31,465 nt of DNA from an uncultured Oscillospiraceae bacterium (GTDB lineage: Bacteria; Bacillota; Clostridia; Oscillospirales; Oscillospiraceae): contig CAKTPC010000009.1 of assembly GCA_934590505.1 (NCBI GenBank), positions 1-31,465 on the forward strand. The letters are read 5' to 3'. The notes beneath the pieces are model-generated. The model worked only from the letters and a program-made list of their open reading frames with translations, did no database searches and was not told the DNA's origin. Of the stretch, positions 7,143 through 16,734 are shown in pieces. The stretch's first letter is position 1; each line of letters opens with the position of its first letter. Position numbers and translations under genes: made by a program.

Positions 7143-9062
7143 ATGGAATCAGCGTATCTGCGCCACATCCCGCAGGAGGATATATACCTATTCAACACCG
7201 GAAACGCAAAAAAGGCATGGCTCTGCTTCGGCTGCCGTTATATACCGGAGCTGAACGCACACCGCTTCATCGTCTGGGCACCGAACGCGCAGAGCGTCTC
7301 GCTTGTTGGCAGCTTCAATGGCTGGGACAGAGATGCCACGCCGATGGAGAGGATCGAGGGCGGAGTGTGGGTATGCTTTGCCGAGGGCATCGAGAACGGC
7401 GCACTCTATAAATACTGCGTCACCGGCGCGGACAGACGGCAGATATACAAGTCCGACCCTTTTGCGGCCTATTCGCAGACCGGGAGCGAGACGGCGTCGA
7501 TCGTCTGGAACGGCGGGGACTTCCGCTGGGGCGACGGGGAGTACATGCAGCGCCACGCAAAGCGGGACTTCATGACCCAGCCGATGAGCATTTATGAGCT
7601 GCACCTCGGCTCATGGAGGAATATGCCCGGTGAGAGACCGCTGTACAGAGAGCTTGCCGACGCGCTGGCGGACTACTGCACCGACATGGGCTACACGCAC
7701 ATTGAGATCATGCCGGTGACGGAATACCCATTTGACGCATCATGGGGCTATCAGGTCACGGGCTACTACGCGCCGACCTCGCGCTACGGCGATCCCGACG
7801 ATTTCAAATACTTCGTCGACCGGCTGCACGAGGCGGGGCTCGCGGTGATAATGGACTGGGTCCCAGCACATTTCCCGAAGGACGAGCACGGGCTGCGCCG
7901 CTTTGACGGTACGCCTCTCTTCGAGTGCAAGGAGGCGCGCATGGCGGAGCACCCAGAATGGGGCACGATGATCTTCGACTACGCGTCTGACCAGGTGCAG
8001 AGCTTCCTTATATCTTCGGCGTGCCTGTTCTTTGATGAGTACCACATCGACGGCATACGCGTCGACGCAGTGAGCTCGATGCTCTACCTCAACTACGGAC
8101 GGCGCGACGGGGAATACACCCCAAATAAGGACGGCGGCAACATAAACCTCGACGCAGTTGAGTTCCTGCGCAAGCTCAACTCTACGGTGCTCACGGAGTA
8201 CCCGGGAGCGATAACCGTCGCGGAGGAGTCGACAGCCTTCCCGCTCATCACTGCGCCCCCCGACGCGGGCGGGCTCGGCTTCTGCTTCAAGTGGGACATG
8301 GGCTTCATGCATGACACGCTCGATTACATGCAGCTCGACCCATACTTCCGCAGCCACAACCATGACAGGCTGACCTTCTCAATGATGTATGCCTTCTCGG
8401 AAAACTACGTGCTGGCGTACTCGCACGACGAGGTAGTGCACGGCAAGCGCTCGATGCTGGACAAGATGTACGGCAATTACGACCAGAAATTTGCGTCCCT
8501 GCGCGCGCTCTATGGCTTCCAGTTCGCCCACCCCGGGAAAAAGCTGTGCTTCATGGGCAGCGAGTTCGGGCAGTTCATCGAATGGAACTGGCAGCAGGAG
8601 CTTGACTGGCTGCTGCTGGCCTATCCGCGGCATGAGCAGCTGCGCGATTATTACCGCGAGCTTAATAAGCTCTACGCCGCGACCCCGGCGATGTACCGCG
8701 TGGACAAGTCCTGGGCCGGCTTTCGCTGGCTCAATGTGGACGACCGCGACAGAAGCTCGGTAGCGTTCCTGCGTTCTTCCGAGAAGGACGAAAGCTATCT
8801 TGTGTGCGTGTGCAACTTCACGCCGGTGCGCTATGACGATTTCGTGATCGCTTTGCCTGTGGCGGGGACGCTGCACGAGGTGCTCAACAGTGACGACGAG
8901 CGCTTCGGCGGGGGCGGAGTCGCCAATCCCCACGCGATAAAGACAGAGAAAGAACCGTTTTTGGATATGCAGTATTCAGCAAAGCTGACGCTGCCGCCGA
9001 TGGCGTCAGTAATGTTCAGCTTCAAACCAAGGAGGAAGAAGAATGAAAAAGGAATTTCGTGA
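7143..9062 (+). CDS. glgB: 1,4-alpha-glucan branching enzyme
   Basis: It cuts an alpha-1,4 glucan chain and rejoins it through an alpha-1,6 bond, making the branches of glycogen; cytoplasmic. The 639 residues match the short bacterial form. An N-terminal CBM48 module (about 38-115: FIVWAPNAQSVSLVGSFNGWD) precedes the GH13 barrel. The catalytic residues are Asp308 in GIRVDAVSSM (nucleophile), Glu361 in TVAEES (acid/base) and Asp429 in SHDEVVHGKRS. The all-beta C-domain ends near 625. An AGGAGAGG site lies about ten bases before the ATG. It is the first gene of the operon and overlaps glgA by 20 bases, so the two are translated together. The basic tail RRKKNEKG arises from the overlap. Confidence 0.96.
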   Translation: MESAYLRHIPQEDIYLFNTGNAKKAWLCFGCRYIPELNAHRFIVWAPNAQSVSLVGSFNGWDRDATPMERIEGGVWVCFAEGIENGALYKYCVTGADRRQIYKSDPFAAYSQTGSETASIVWNGGDFRWGDGEYMQRHAKRDFMTQPMSIYELHLGSWRNMPGERPLYRELADALADYCTDMGYTHIEIMPVTEYPFDASWGYQVTGYYAPTSRYGDPDDFKYFVDRLHEAGLAVIMDWVPAHFPKDEHGLRRFDGTPLFECKEARMAEHPEWGTMIFDYASDQVQSFLISSACLFFDEYHIDGIRVDAVSSMLYLNYGRRDGEYTPNKDGGNINLDAVEFLRKLNSTVLTEYPGAITVAEESTAFPLITAPPDAGGLGFCFKWDMGFMHDTLDYMQLDPYFRSHNHDRLTFSMMYAFSENYVLAYSHDEVVHGKRSMLDKMYGNYDQKFASLRALYGFQFAHPGKKLCFMGSEFGQFIEWNWQQELDWLLLAYPRHEQLRDYYRELNKLYAATPAMYRVDKSWAGFRWLNVDDRDRSSVAFLRSSEKDESYLVCVCNFTPVRYDDFVIALPVAGTLHEVLNSDDERFGGGGVANPHAIKTEKEPFLDMQYSAKLTLPPMASVMFSFKPRRKKNEKGIS

Positions 9063-10521
9063 TCTGCTCCGTGAACACGGGCGTGATACTCTGCCGAACG
9101 TTCTGCTAGTCTCAGCCGAATGCGCGCCGCTCTCCAAGACCGGCGGATTGGCGGACGTCGTGGGCACGCTCCCGAAGTCGCTTGCCAAGCTCGGCATCGA
9201 CGCGAGAGTCATCACCCCTTACCACCGCTGCATAAAAGATAAATACGCCGATCAGGTCGAGCATATGTTCTATTTCTATGCAAAGCTCGGCTGGCGGCAG
9301 GAATACGTCGGGATAGAAAAGCTCGTGCTTGACGGCGTGACGATATACCTAGTCGACAATGAGCAGTATTTCGGCGACAAGATATACCGCGGAGGAAACC
9401 CAGAAGGCGAGCAGTACTCGTTCTTCTGCCGCGCAGTGCTCGACGCGATACCGAACCTCGGCTTTGATGTAGATGTCGTCCACTGCAACGACTGGCACAC
9501 GGCGATGATCCCGATGCTCGCGCGCACGCAGTACCGCGGCGCAAAGCAGGAGCAGATAAAGTATCTGCTGACGATACATAACATTGCGTTTCAGGGCAAG
9601 TTCGGCTTTGACTTCGTGCAGGATATGCTCGATGTCGACAGCCGCTACTACACGCCGGAGTTCATGGAGCTCAACGGCTGCGCGGACTATCTCAAGGCAG
9701 GCTGCGTCTTTGCCGACAGGATAAACACTGTCAGCCCGAGCTATGCCTCCGAGATTAAGACACCATACTACGCCGAAGGGCTTGAGGGCATACTCAACGC
9801 ACGTTCGGCGCAGCTCACTGGCATCATAAACGGCATTGATAAAAAGGTCTTTAACCCGCACGGCGACACTCTCCTGCCTGCACGCTATGACCGCGGCCAT
9901 CTGAAGGGCAAGGCTGTGTGCAAGGCGGAGCTTCAGGCACGCATGGGACTTGAGCAGAGAGCGGATGTTCCGCTGTTTGCGATGGTCACGCGCATGACAG
10001 AACAGAAGGGCTTCGACCTTGTCGCCTGTGTGCTGGACGATATAATGTGCCGCGAGGACATGCAGTTCATGCTGCTCGGCTCCGGGGATGAGCGCTTTGA
10101 AAACTTCATGCGCTCGGCAGAGGGACGCTACAAGGGCAGGCTCTGCGCATACATCGGCTACAGCGAGGAGCTGTCGCACCTCGTGTATGCTGGCAGCGAT
10201 TTCTTCCTGATGCCGTCTCGTTTTGAGCCCTGCGGCCTGAGCCAGATGATCGCGATGCGCTACGGCTCGGTGCCGATAGTACGCGAGACAGGCGGCCTGC
10301 GCGACACGGTCACGCCCTATAACCGCTTCACCGGCGAGGGTAACGGCTTCTCCTTTGCAAACTTTGACGCATGGGAGATGCGCGACACGATGCGCCTTGC
10401 GATGGACTGCTATAAAAATGAGGAGATCATGAGCGGACTTATCTCCCGCGCGATGCAGGCCGACTTTGGCTTTGAGCGCTCGGCGATGGAGTACGCAAAG
10501 CATTATATATGGATGCTGTAA
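9043..10521 (+). CDS. glgA: Glycogen synthase, ADP-glucose type (GT5)
   Basis: It transfers glucose from ADP-glucose to the non-reducing end of an alpha-1,4 glucan. The 492 residues fit the bacterial GT5 length of about 480. The sugar-nucleotide-binding KTGGLADVVGTLP starts at residue 32. The C-terminal Rossmann half has VTRMTEQKGFDL and PSRFEPCGLSQMIAMRYGSVPIVRETGGLRDTV, with the conserved Glu of the EPCG loop. AAGGAGG sits seven bases before the ATG, inside the end of glgB. No glgC or glgD for ADP-glucose synthesis is in the window, so the donor must be made from elsewhere in the genome. Confidence 0.96.
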   Translation: MKKEFRDLLREHGRDTLPNVLLVSAECAPLSKTGGLADVVGTLPKSLAKLGIDARVITPYHRCIKDKYADQVEHMFYFYAKLGWRQEYVGIEKLVLDGVTIYLVDNEQYFGDKIYRGGNPEGEQYSFFCRAVLDAIPNLGFDVDVVHCNDWHTAMIPMLARTQYRGAKQEQIKYLLTIHNIAFQGKFGFDFVQDMLDVDSRYYTPEFMELNGCADYLKAGCVFADRINTVSPSYASEIKTPYYAEGLEGILNARSAQLTGIINGIDKKVFNPHGDTLLPARYDRGHLKGKAVCKAELQARMGLEQRADVPLFAMVTRMTEQKGFDLVACVLDDIMCREDMQFMLLGSGDERFENFMRSAEGRYKGRLCAYIGYSEELSHLVYAGSDFFLMPSRFEPCGLSQMIAMRYGSVPIVRETGGLRDTVTPYNRFTGEGNGFSFANFDAWEMRDTMRLAMDCYKNEEIMSGLISRAMQADFGFERSAMEYAKHYIWML

Positions 10522-12893
10522 GCGAGAGAAAGGTAAACGTCTGGTTCGGCGGCTGCTATAGAGAGCAATGGTCGGAGAACTATATATTATCAATAACATA
10601 CGAAAACCGCCGCTGCGTTGAGGCGGTGCCGGGCGAGGGGGGATGGCTCCCCGCGGGCGGGGATGAGGAGCTGTGCAGGCAGCTCCTCTCGCCTGAGTGC
10701 CCGAAGCTTATGCGGGAATATTTCCAGGCGGCGGCGACGGTGTATGACGCCGTGCGCGAGTGCCTGAGAGCGGGACTAAAGCGAGACAGGCTCGCGGAGT
10801 TCCTGCACGGGGAGAGTAACCCCATCGCTGCGCCCGAGCTTATGCGCCTGCTGATGGATGACTGCGGCTTCCCGCTCATAGAAGCCTACCGCGTGACGGC
10901 CTCCTGCTGCCTTGACCTTCGCGCCGCGTCCGTGCAGCCGCAGGAGCTATACCAATACCAGCCGCGCACGGCGCACGTCGTAAGCGTGCTGCGCCAGACT
11001 GCCGGGAGCGTACCGGCGCTGTCCTACGACAGCCGAATGGCGGAATTCAGAAGTCCCGGCGGCGCGCTTGAGGGTGGGAGCACACTGCGCCTTGCGTTCA
11101 GACGGCTCGGCGGCACGATAAAGAGCGCGCAGCTTGAGCTCTGGGGCGACAATATGGAGCACAGCTGCTCCATGGAAAACGATGGCGACATATATTATGT
11201 AAACCTTACGCTGCCCGAGGAGCCGCAGGCGCTATGGTACGCGTTCTATATCGAGACGGACCACAGCGCACAGTGGATCTGCCCGGACGCGACTGGCTGC
11301 ACCGGCAGGATATGCTCGAGCCGCGAGTCGGGCTTTCGGCTGACGGTATATAAAAAGGGCTTTGAAACACCGGCATGGTTCAGAAAAAGGGTGATGTACC
11401 AGATATTCCCGGATCGCTTCGCTTTCTCAAACGACGGCACGGCGGAGGCGGGGATAGAGTACCACAAGCGTCTCGGCCAGACACCGGAGCTGCACATGAG
11501 CCTTGATGAGCCGGTGCGCTGGCAGCCGCGCAGCTGTGAGAAGTCCTACAGCCCCGACGATTTCTACGGCGGGACGCTTAAGGGCATTGAGCAGAAGCTG
11601 CCGTATTTAAAGGAACTTGGCATAGGCGTTGTGTACTTGAACCCGATAGTCGAGGCGCGGTCGAACCACCGCTACGATACCTCGGACTATTCGCGCCCAG
11701 ACCCGATACTCGGGACGATGGAGGATTTCGAACACCTGTGCGCGGAGGGGGAGAAGCTGGGGATAAGGTTCATCCTTGACGGTGTGTACTCCCACACCGG
11801 CGCAGACAGCCGATACTTCAACCGCTGCGGCAATTATGGCACTGGTGGCGCCTGTCAGGGACAGGATTCGGAGTTCTACTCATGGTACGATTTCCGCCAC
11901 TTCCCGGATGATTACCGCTGCTGGTGGGGCTTCAAGGATCTGCCGGAGGTAAATGAGCAGAACCCCAAGTGGCAGGACGACATCGTCACGGGTGACAGGA
12001 GCATCGTCAAGCACTGGCTGCGCCACGGCGCGTCGGGCTGGCGGCTCGATGTGGCGGACGAGCTGCCAGACACGATACTTGCGCTCATCCGAGGTGCGGC
12101 GAAGAGCGTGAAGCCCGATGCGCCGATCATCGGCGAGGTTTGGGAGGACGCGGTAACAAAGGAGAGCTACGGCTCACGCCGCAATTATGCACTGGGCTAT
12201 TCGCTCGATTCGGTAATGAACTATCCGCTGCGCTCGGCGGTGCTGAGCTTCATGCACGGCTGGTCGGACGCCTACGGACTGCGCGATTTTCTGATATCAC
12301 AGCAGATGAATTACCCGAAGCCCCTGTACTATTCGCTTATGAACCTGCTGGGCTCGCACGACGTCGACCGCCTGCGCACGGCGCTTGCGGCGGACAGAAA
12401 CCTGCGCGAGCTTTCACGCGAGGATCAGCTGAGGTATGAGTTCAGCGATGAAGCGCTCTCGTGCGCACTGCGTCAGGAGCGGCTGTGTGCGGCGATACAG
12501 TTCGCCATCCCCGGTGTGCCGAGCATCTACTACGGCGACGAGCAGGGCATGTGCGGAGTGTGCGACCCTTTCAACCGTCTGCCCTTCAAGGAAGGCGAGC
12601 AGGAGCTGCACGACTGCTACGCGCACCTTGCGAATATGCGCAGCTCTGCCGACGCACTCTCCACAGGACATGCGCGTTTCATGGCGGCGACGCGAGACGT
12701 GCTGCTCATCCTGCGCTGGATATCCGACGGGCGCGATGCCTTCGGAGATGCGGCGGAAAACGGCGTATACCTCGCGGTCATCAACCGCGGCGCGGCAGAA
12801 GTGCGCTACAGGGCGGACTGCACTGCTGCGGGCTGCGGCTCCGTAGAGGGGACGGCCGGGCCGATGAGCGCGGAGATAATACGGATTACATAA
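10509..12893 (+). CDS. GH13 alpha-amylase/neopullulanase-like enzyme with a phosphorylase-like N-terminus
   Basis: This 794-residue protein has an unusual build. Residues about 68-145 (EYFQAAATVYDAV, then IAAPELMRLLMDDCGF and an EAYRVTASC stretch) resemble the middle of glycogen phosphorylase, where E. coli has YFQ..., PELMRVLIDE and DAWAITSKTF. The PLP lysine and the catalytic C-terminal half of phosphorylase are absent. Residues about 150-290 look like the beta-sandwich that precedes neopullulanases. The GH13 barrel begins at MYQIFPDRF (296) and has Asp514 in GWRLDVADE, Glu543 in GEVWED and Asp618 in GSHDVDR as nucleophile, acid/base and transition-state stabiliser. The enzyme is therefore probably active on alpha-1,4 and perhaps alpha-1,6 bonds of glycogen. 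There is no signal peptide, so it should be cytoplasmic. The start overlaps the glgA end by 13 bases and has a weak ribosome site, so coupling is likely. Confidence 0.87.
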   Translation: MDAVSERKVNVWFGGCYREQWSENYILSITYENRRCVEAVPGEGGWLPAGGDEELCRQLLSPECPKLMREYFQAAATVYDAVRECLRAGLKRDRLAEFLHGESNPIAAPELMRLLMDDCGFPLIEAYRVTASCCLDLRAASVQPQELYQYQPRTAHVVSVLRQTAGSVPALSYDSRMAEFRSPGGALEGGSTLRLAFRRLGGTIKSAQLELWGDNMEHSCSMENDGDIYYVNLTLPEEPQALWYAFYIETDHSAQWICPDATGCTGRICSSRESGFRLTVYKKGFETPAWFRKRVMYQIFPDRFAFSNDGTAEAGIEYHKRLGQTPELHMSLDEPVRWQPRSCEKSYSPDDFYGGTLKGIEQKLPYLKELGIGVVYLNPIVEARSNHRYDTSDYSRPDPILGTMEDFEHLCAEGEKLGIRFILDGVYSHTGADSRYFNRCGNYGTGGACQGQDSEFYSWYDFRHFPDDYRCWWGFKDLPEVNEQNPKWQDDIVTGDRSIVKHWLRHGASGWRLDVADELPDTILALIRGAAKSVKPDAPIIGEVWEDAVTKESYGSRRNYALGYSLDSVMNYPLRSAVLSFMHGWSDAYGLRDFLISQQMNYPKPLYYSLMNLLGSHDVDRLRTALAADRNLRELSREDQLRYEFSDEALSCALRQERLCAAIQFAIPGVPSIYYGDEQGMCGVCDPFNRLPFKEGEQELHDCYAHLANMRSSADALSTGHARFMAATRDVLLILRWISDGRDAFGDAAENGVYLAVINRGAAEVRYRADCTAAGCGSVEGTAGPMSAEIIRIT

Positions 12894-12939
12894 AATAAGT
12901 TACAGAAGCGTTGCAACAGTGACGCTTCTGTAACTTATT
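12894..12939 (+). terminator. Intrinsic terminator of the glg operon
   Basis: An 18-bp perfect stem (12894-12911 with 12922-12939) closes a 10-base loop directly after the GH13 stop codon. The T content is within the 3' arm (CTTATTG) rather than a clean tail. Confidence 0.75.
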
Positions 12940-12996
12940 GCTATCTAAAAAGCACGTTTTCTTAATAATGTCTAATAATTGGGGACTATTATGTGC

Positions 12997-13025
12997 TTGA
13001 AAACAAAACGTCAATATGATATCAT
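12997..13025 (+). promoter_or_regulatory. Candidate promoter of the surface-protein gene
   Basis: TTGAAA (12997-13002) and TATCAT (13020-13025) are spaced by 17 bases. It lies in an AT-rich stretch (12950-13050) that contrasts with the GC-rich genes. The leader would be about 105 bases; I saw no recognisable riboswitch in it. Confidence 0.5.
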
Positions 13026-13135
13026 AACACTGTATATGCAGCCTTAGTACCATCAGCGGACAAGGCCGGCATAAGCATAATGCAAGACTTTGCGCCGCAG
13101 TTTAAGATACCGGCGGCGGGAAGAGGAGACAAGCT

Positions 13136-16100
13136 ATGATAAAACTCAGAAAGCTTTTAGCATGCCTGATGATCGCGTGCATGGCGTTCAGCCTGATGCC
13201 GCTCGCAGCGTTTGCGACGGAAGGCGAGGCTGCAGACGCGGCTGTGTGCGAACAGCACAGCTTTGATAACGGCGCGTGCACCGAGTGCGGATACGTGTGC
13301 CCGCATGAGAACGCTGCGGAAGGAGTATGCGCGGACTGCGGCATGACCGTGGCGCCGAAGCCGGCAGCCACTCAGGACGGCGGCACTGCGGAAGATAACG
13401 ATACCCCCGACGGCAGTGACACACCGGATAATAATGCTCCCACGGCGCCTCAGGCCGGTGAGGGTGAGAACGGCGTGACGGCGAACGACGTCGCTAAGAT
13501 CGGAGAAAAAGGGTATGAGACCCTTGATGCAGCGCTGAAAGCGATGCAGCCCGGTGACACCGTCACTCTGCTTAAAGATGTCGAAGGGAGTTTTTCCCTT
13601 GAAACTAACGGTACGATCGATCTCAACAATAAAACCATTGTCGGCGAGGTCATAATTAAAGCAGACATTGAGCTTCGCACCGGCATGATTATTCAGAGAA
13701 GTGGGCAGGCAACTGCTGCTGTGGTGCTTATCAAGAGCGGCAGATTGAAGCTGGAAGGCACGTATGTTAATGCTGGAGATTACGGCGGCATATTAGTGGA
13801 CTCGGCAGAAACAGTCTCAGTTGAGCTCGCGGGAACCATAACTTCATCGGAGTATGGCATAATGCAGAGCGAAAGCAGCACCGGAACACTCAATGTCACG
13901 AGTGATCCTGCTTCGGGTATCAGCGGTAGTAAGTACGGCGTTTATATAAGAAACGGCTCATATACGGCACGTACCACGGATGAGGATACCGATGATCTGA
14001 ATGTACTCAGCAGTGGGACAGCAATCAAAATAGATAAAGGAAGCATCTCCATTTCCGGCGACAAGGGGAGCTTTTTAGGAGCACTTGAAATAGCCGAGGG
14101 AGTGACCTGCAGCATCACCGGCGGCAGTTTTACTGAAAAGCCGAGCGTTGACAAGGGCTATCTTGCGGTGTACGACGAAGCAACAACATCTTATAATGTC
14201 ATACCCGGTGTCGTTGTTAACGATGTGACTGTCAAGGCTGATGTGACGGGCAGCTCTGCTCCTGTCACCGCCGCGGACGGAATCACTGCACCGAGCGGTG
14301 CCGCAAGCTTTGCATGCGACAGCAGCGCGATCGATGTGCAGAAGCTCCTTGCGGCTTCAAAATTAACGTTTTTAGAGGGGGACGTTGTATCGATAGAGCT
14401 CATCCCTGCTGTGAAGATCGAGGCAATCGAGCAGACCAAAAACAGCGTCGATTCCATCGAGTATTCCATTTCACCTAAGGCGAAGATCACGGTTACAAGA
14501 GAGGGAACGGAACAGAAGGAGCTGGAAAAGGAGCTCTCTGTCAGCAATGATATGCTGAAAGGCGGCGTTGATGTCACCATTCCCACTGTTGATGGATTTA
14601 CCGTCTTAACGCAAATAGTACATATCCATTCCGACGGCAGCACGGAGGAAATTACAAAACATAGCTTTGGGAATAATGAAGTAAGCTTCAATGTAAGCTC
14701 CTTCAGTAGCTTCATACTGTACAGAAGTTCGATGGCAATCGAGGTACTCGACAGTAACGGGAAGTTCAGCGCAAGATACAGCAGCTTTTCGGATGCACTG
14801 AGTGCTATTAGCGGCAGCAGCGGCTGGACTATTAAGCTGCTGCAGGACGTAAGTATAGAAGCCGGTAATGAATATTCATATGCTTTGGCATGGAAGCTCG
14901 ACCTTGCGGGGAACAAGCTCAACACCAATAATTTCTACGTATACGGCACAAACGCCGGGCAACACAGCATAACGATAATGGACAGTTCAGCGGCTCAAAG
15001 CGGACAAATTGTCGGCTCCGGAACTGCAGCAATTGATATAGGCGGCAAATGCACAGTGACGCTTGAGAGCGGCAGCATAGTGAACACGAGCGGAACTGCC
15101 GTTGCGGTGAAAGATAATAAAAACCAAAAGAGCGCGCACTTCGTCATGACCGGCGGAACTTTGAATGGGACGACGGCGCTGACCGCGGACAGCGGCAGCG
15201 TGGAGATAAGCGGCGGTACAGTCACCGGTACTGTTGCCGATGCAGCTAACGGAGCAACGGCAGCGGTCGTCGTGGGTGCCGACGTCACTATGACGCTCAC
15301 CGGCGGTAGCGTGACCAACACAACCGGTACTGCCATTGCGATAAACGGTACAAACGCACAGTTCACCATGTCCTACGGCACAGTACATGGAAGCACGAGG
15401 GGCGTTGACATGTACGGCGGAAGTGTGCAGTTAAGCAACGGCACCATAGAGGGTGGAACTGCCATACATGCTGCCGGCGGCAGCATAACGATATCCGGTG
15501 GTACGCTTGACAGCACAAGTGCTGCTCAGGAAGTTGTCCTGACTGAGACTGGAAGCCCGACAGCTGCGATATCCGGAGGCTCGTTCAAGCACGCAGTGCC
15601 TGCCAATCAGTGTGCAGTCGGCTATGCGCCCACAACGGCGGATGCCAACAGCAGATACAGCGTCGAGCATATAGTCGCAGAAGCGAAAACGGCAGGCAGT
15701 GTTACGGCCACACAATACGCCACCGTGCAGGCAGCAATTGACGCGGCAGGAGATGGCGGCACTGTTACGCTTCTTGCGGACAGCAGAGACTCTGCCAATG
15801 TTCAAAATTCGATGACGATAGACGGCAACGGCAAAAAGATGGGTACGCTGAATGTGAATGCCGCGGCCAAGGTCACGATAAAGAACCTTAAGGCAGACAC
15901 GGTCAGAGTAGGTGCGAGCGCGACGGCAGAGTTCAGCGGCGCGGCTACCGAGATCGGCACGCTTGAAAACAGCGGAACGGTGAGCATCACCGAGGGGAAG
16001 TATAAGGTCATAGGCGGCACTGGCACATACAGCATCACCGGCGGTCTGTTCGGCACAACAGTCAAGGATGAATGGTGCGCCACGGTTCCTGTCAGCGGCA

Positions 16101-16663
16101 AGACCGCGGGCACGGCGGCGAGCCTTACGAAGTATACTGCGGTCGCAAATCCGGACCCCGCAACTAAGGATGAATACCCGTACATGGTGACGGTCGCTCC
16201 TAATCCGAAGATAACCAAGATATCCAACAGCGCATATTTCCAGAGAAATTCCAACGGAACTCTCACGATCTATACCGACAGGACTGTTGACGAGCTTGTC
16301 AAGAACACCAACACCTATCAGCAGGATCAGTACCCCTACCGCTGCCTGACCGTAACGAGCGCGAACGGCACCACCAATATAATTACCCCGCGCTATTACA
16401 CCGTCTCGGCTGACGACAACGGCAATGCGGTCATAACGATCTCGAACGATTTCCTCAAGTACCGCACTGTCGGCACCTACAGTGTCCAGGTGGAGTTCAC
16501 CACCGGCGTGACGCAGTGGGAGACCTTCCGCGTCGGCACATCGCCTAAGACCGGCGATGAAAGCAACATAGGCCTGTGGATAGGCATCATGGCCTGCTCT
16601 GCGATCATCATCGGCTGCGGCGCATTTGTGCTCATCCACAAGAATAAGAAAGACAAAAAGTAA
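13136..16663 (+). CDS. Large sortase-anchored surface protein with beta-helix repeats
   Basis: A 1175-residue wall protein. A signal peptide ends near AFATEG (about 24-29). Residues 38-69 hold C38, C48..C51, C55 and C65..C68 with interspersed His, a small ribbon-like module. A Pro/Asp/Thr linker follows. Three similar modules then begin at about 118, 545 and 858. Each starts with an 'Y.(S/T).(D/Q)A...A......G.T(V/I).LL.D' motif and continues as short strands (SGGT, TGGS, ISGGSF) typical of right-handed parallel beta-helices. The C-terminus has SPKTG (1136-1140), a hydrophobic helix and KNKKDKK, a sortase signal in which the Leu of LPXTG is replaced by Ser. Adhesion or host-glycan binding is the usual role, but the ligand is unknown. 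An AGAGGAG ribosome site precedes the ATG. No sortase gene is in the window. Confidence 0.85.
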   Translation: MIKLRKLLACLMIACMAFSLMPLAAFATEGEAADAAVCEQHSFDNGACTECGYVCPHENAAEGVCADCGMTVAPKPAATQDGGTAEDNDTPDGSDTPDNNAPTAPQAGEGENGVTANDVAKIGEKGYETLDAALKAMQPGDTVTLLKDVEGSFSLETNGTIDLNNKTIVGEVIIKADIELRTGMIIQRSGQATAAVVLIKSGRLKLEGTYVNAGDYGGILVDSAETVSVELAGTITSSEYGIMQSESSTGTLNVTSDPASGISGSKYGVYIRNGSYTARTTDEDTDDLNVLSSGTAIKIDKGSISISGDKGSFLGALEIAEGVTCSITGGSFTEKPSVDKGYLAVYDEATTSYNVIPGVVVNDVTVKADVTGSSAPVTAADGITAPSGAASFACDSSAIDVQKLLAASKLTFLEGDVVSIELIPAVKIEAIEQTKNSVDSIEYSISPKAKITVTREGTEQKELEKELSVSNDMLKGGVDVTIPTVDGFTVLTQIVHIHSDGSTEEITKHSFGNNEVSFNVSSFSSFILYRSSMAIEVLDSNGKFSARYSSFSDALSAISGSSGWTIKLLQDVSIEAGNEYSYALAWKLDLAGNKLNTNNFYVYGTNAGQHSITIMDSSAAQSGQIVGSGTAAIDIGGKCTVTLESGSIVNTSGTAVAVKDNKNQKSAHFVMTGGTLNGTTALTADSGSVEISGGTVTGTVADAANGATAAVVVGADVTMTLTGGSVTNTTGTAIAINGTNAQFTMSYGTVHGSTRGVDMYGGSVQLSNGTIEGGTAIHAAGGSITISGGTLDSTSAAQEVVLTETGSPTAAISGGSFKHAVPANQCAVGYAPTTADANSRYSVEHIVAEAKTAGSVTATQYATVQAAIDAAGDGGTVTLLADSRDSANVQNSMTIDGNGKKMGTLNVNAAAKVTIKNLKADTVRVGASATAEFSGAATEIGTLENSGTVSITEGKYKVIGGTGTYSITGGLFGTTVKDEWCATVPVSGKTAGTAASLTKYTAVANPDPATKDEYPYMVTVAPNPKITKISNSAYFQRNSNGTLTIYTDRTVDELVKNTNTYQQDQYPYRCLTVTSANGTTNIITPRYYTVSADDNGNAVITISNDFLKYRTVGTYSVQVEFTTGVTQWETFRVGTSPKTGDESNIGLWIGIMACSAIIIGCGAFVLIHKNKKDKK

Positions 16664-16693
16664 GCTTGGGAAGTGTAAAAGCACAACCTAAAA

Positions 16694-16731
16694 AATCAGA
16701 GCCCGGTTTCAAATGAAACCGGGCTCTGATT
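16694..16731 (-). terminator. Terminator of the TauE/SafE gene (minus strand)
   Basis: A 17-bp perfect stem (16694-16710 with 16715-16731) with an AAAT loop. On the minus strand it is followed by a U6 run (A-run at 16690-16695 on the plus strand). On the plus strand it has no T-run. Confidence 0.85.
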
Positions 16732-16734
16732 GCG

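Noticed and set aside
9349..10599. 416-codon open frame opposite glgA
   Set aside because: Antisense to a clear glycogen synthase; rich in His/Arg/Ala with no domain pattern.
12940..13135. Possible riboswitch in the AT-rich leader before the surface-protein gene
   Set aside because: I looked for paired stems with conserved loops typical of known riboswitches and saw none; only a plausible promoter remains.
13380..16200. CRISPR-like or tandem DNA repeats in the surface-protein gene
   Set aside because: The repetition is at the protein level (SGGT/TGGS strands) with diverged DNA; there are no constant repeats with unique spacers.
15431..16684. 417-codon open frame opposite the surface protein
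   Set aside because: It arises from the repetitive Gly/Thr/Ala codons of the beta-helix; no start site or known motif.
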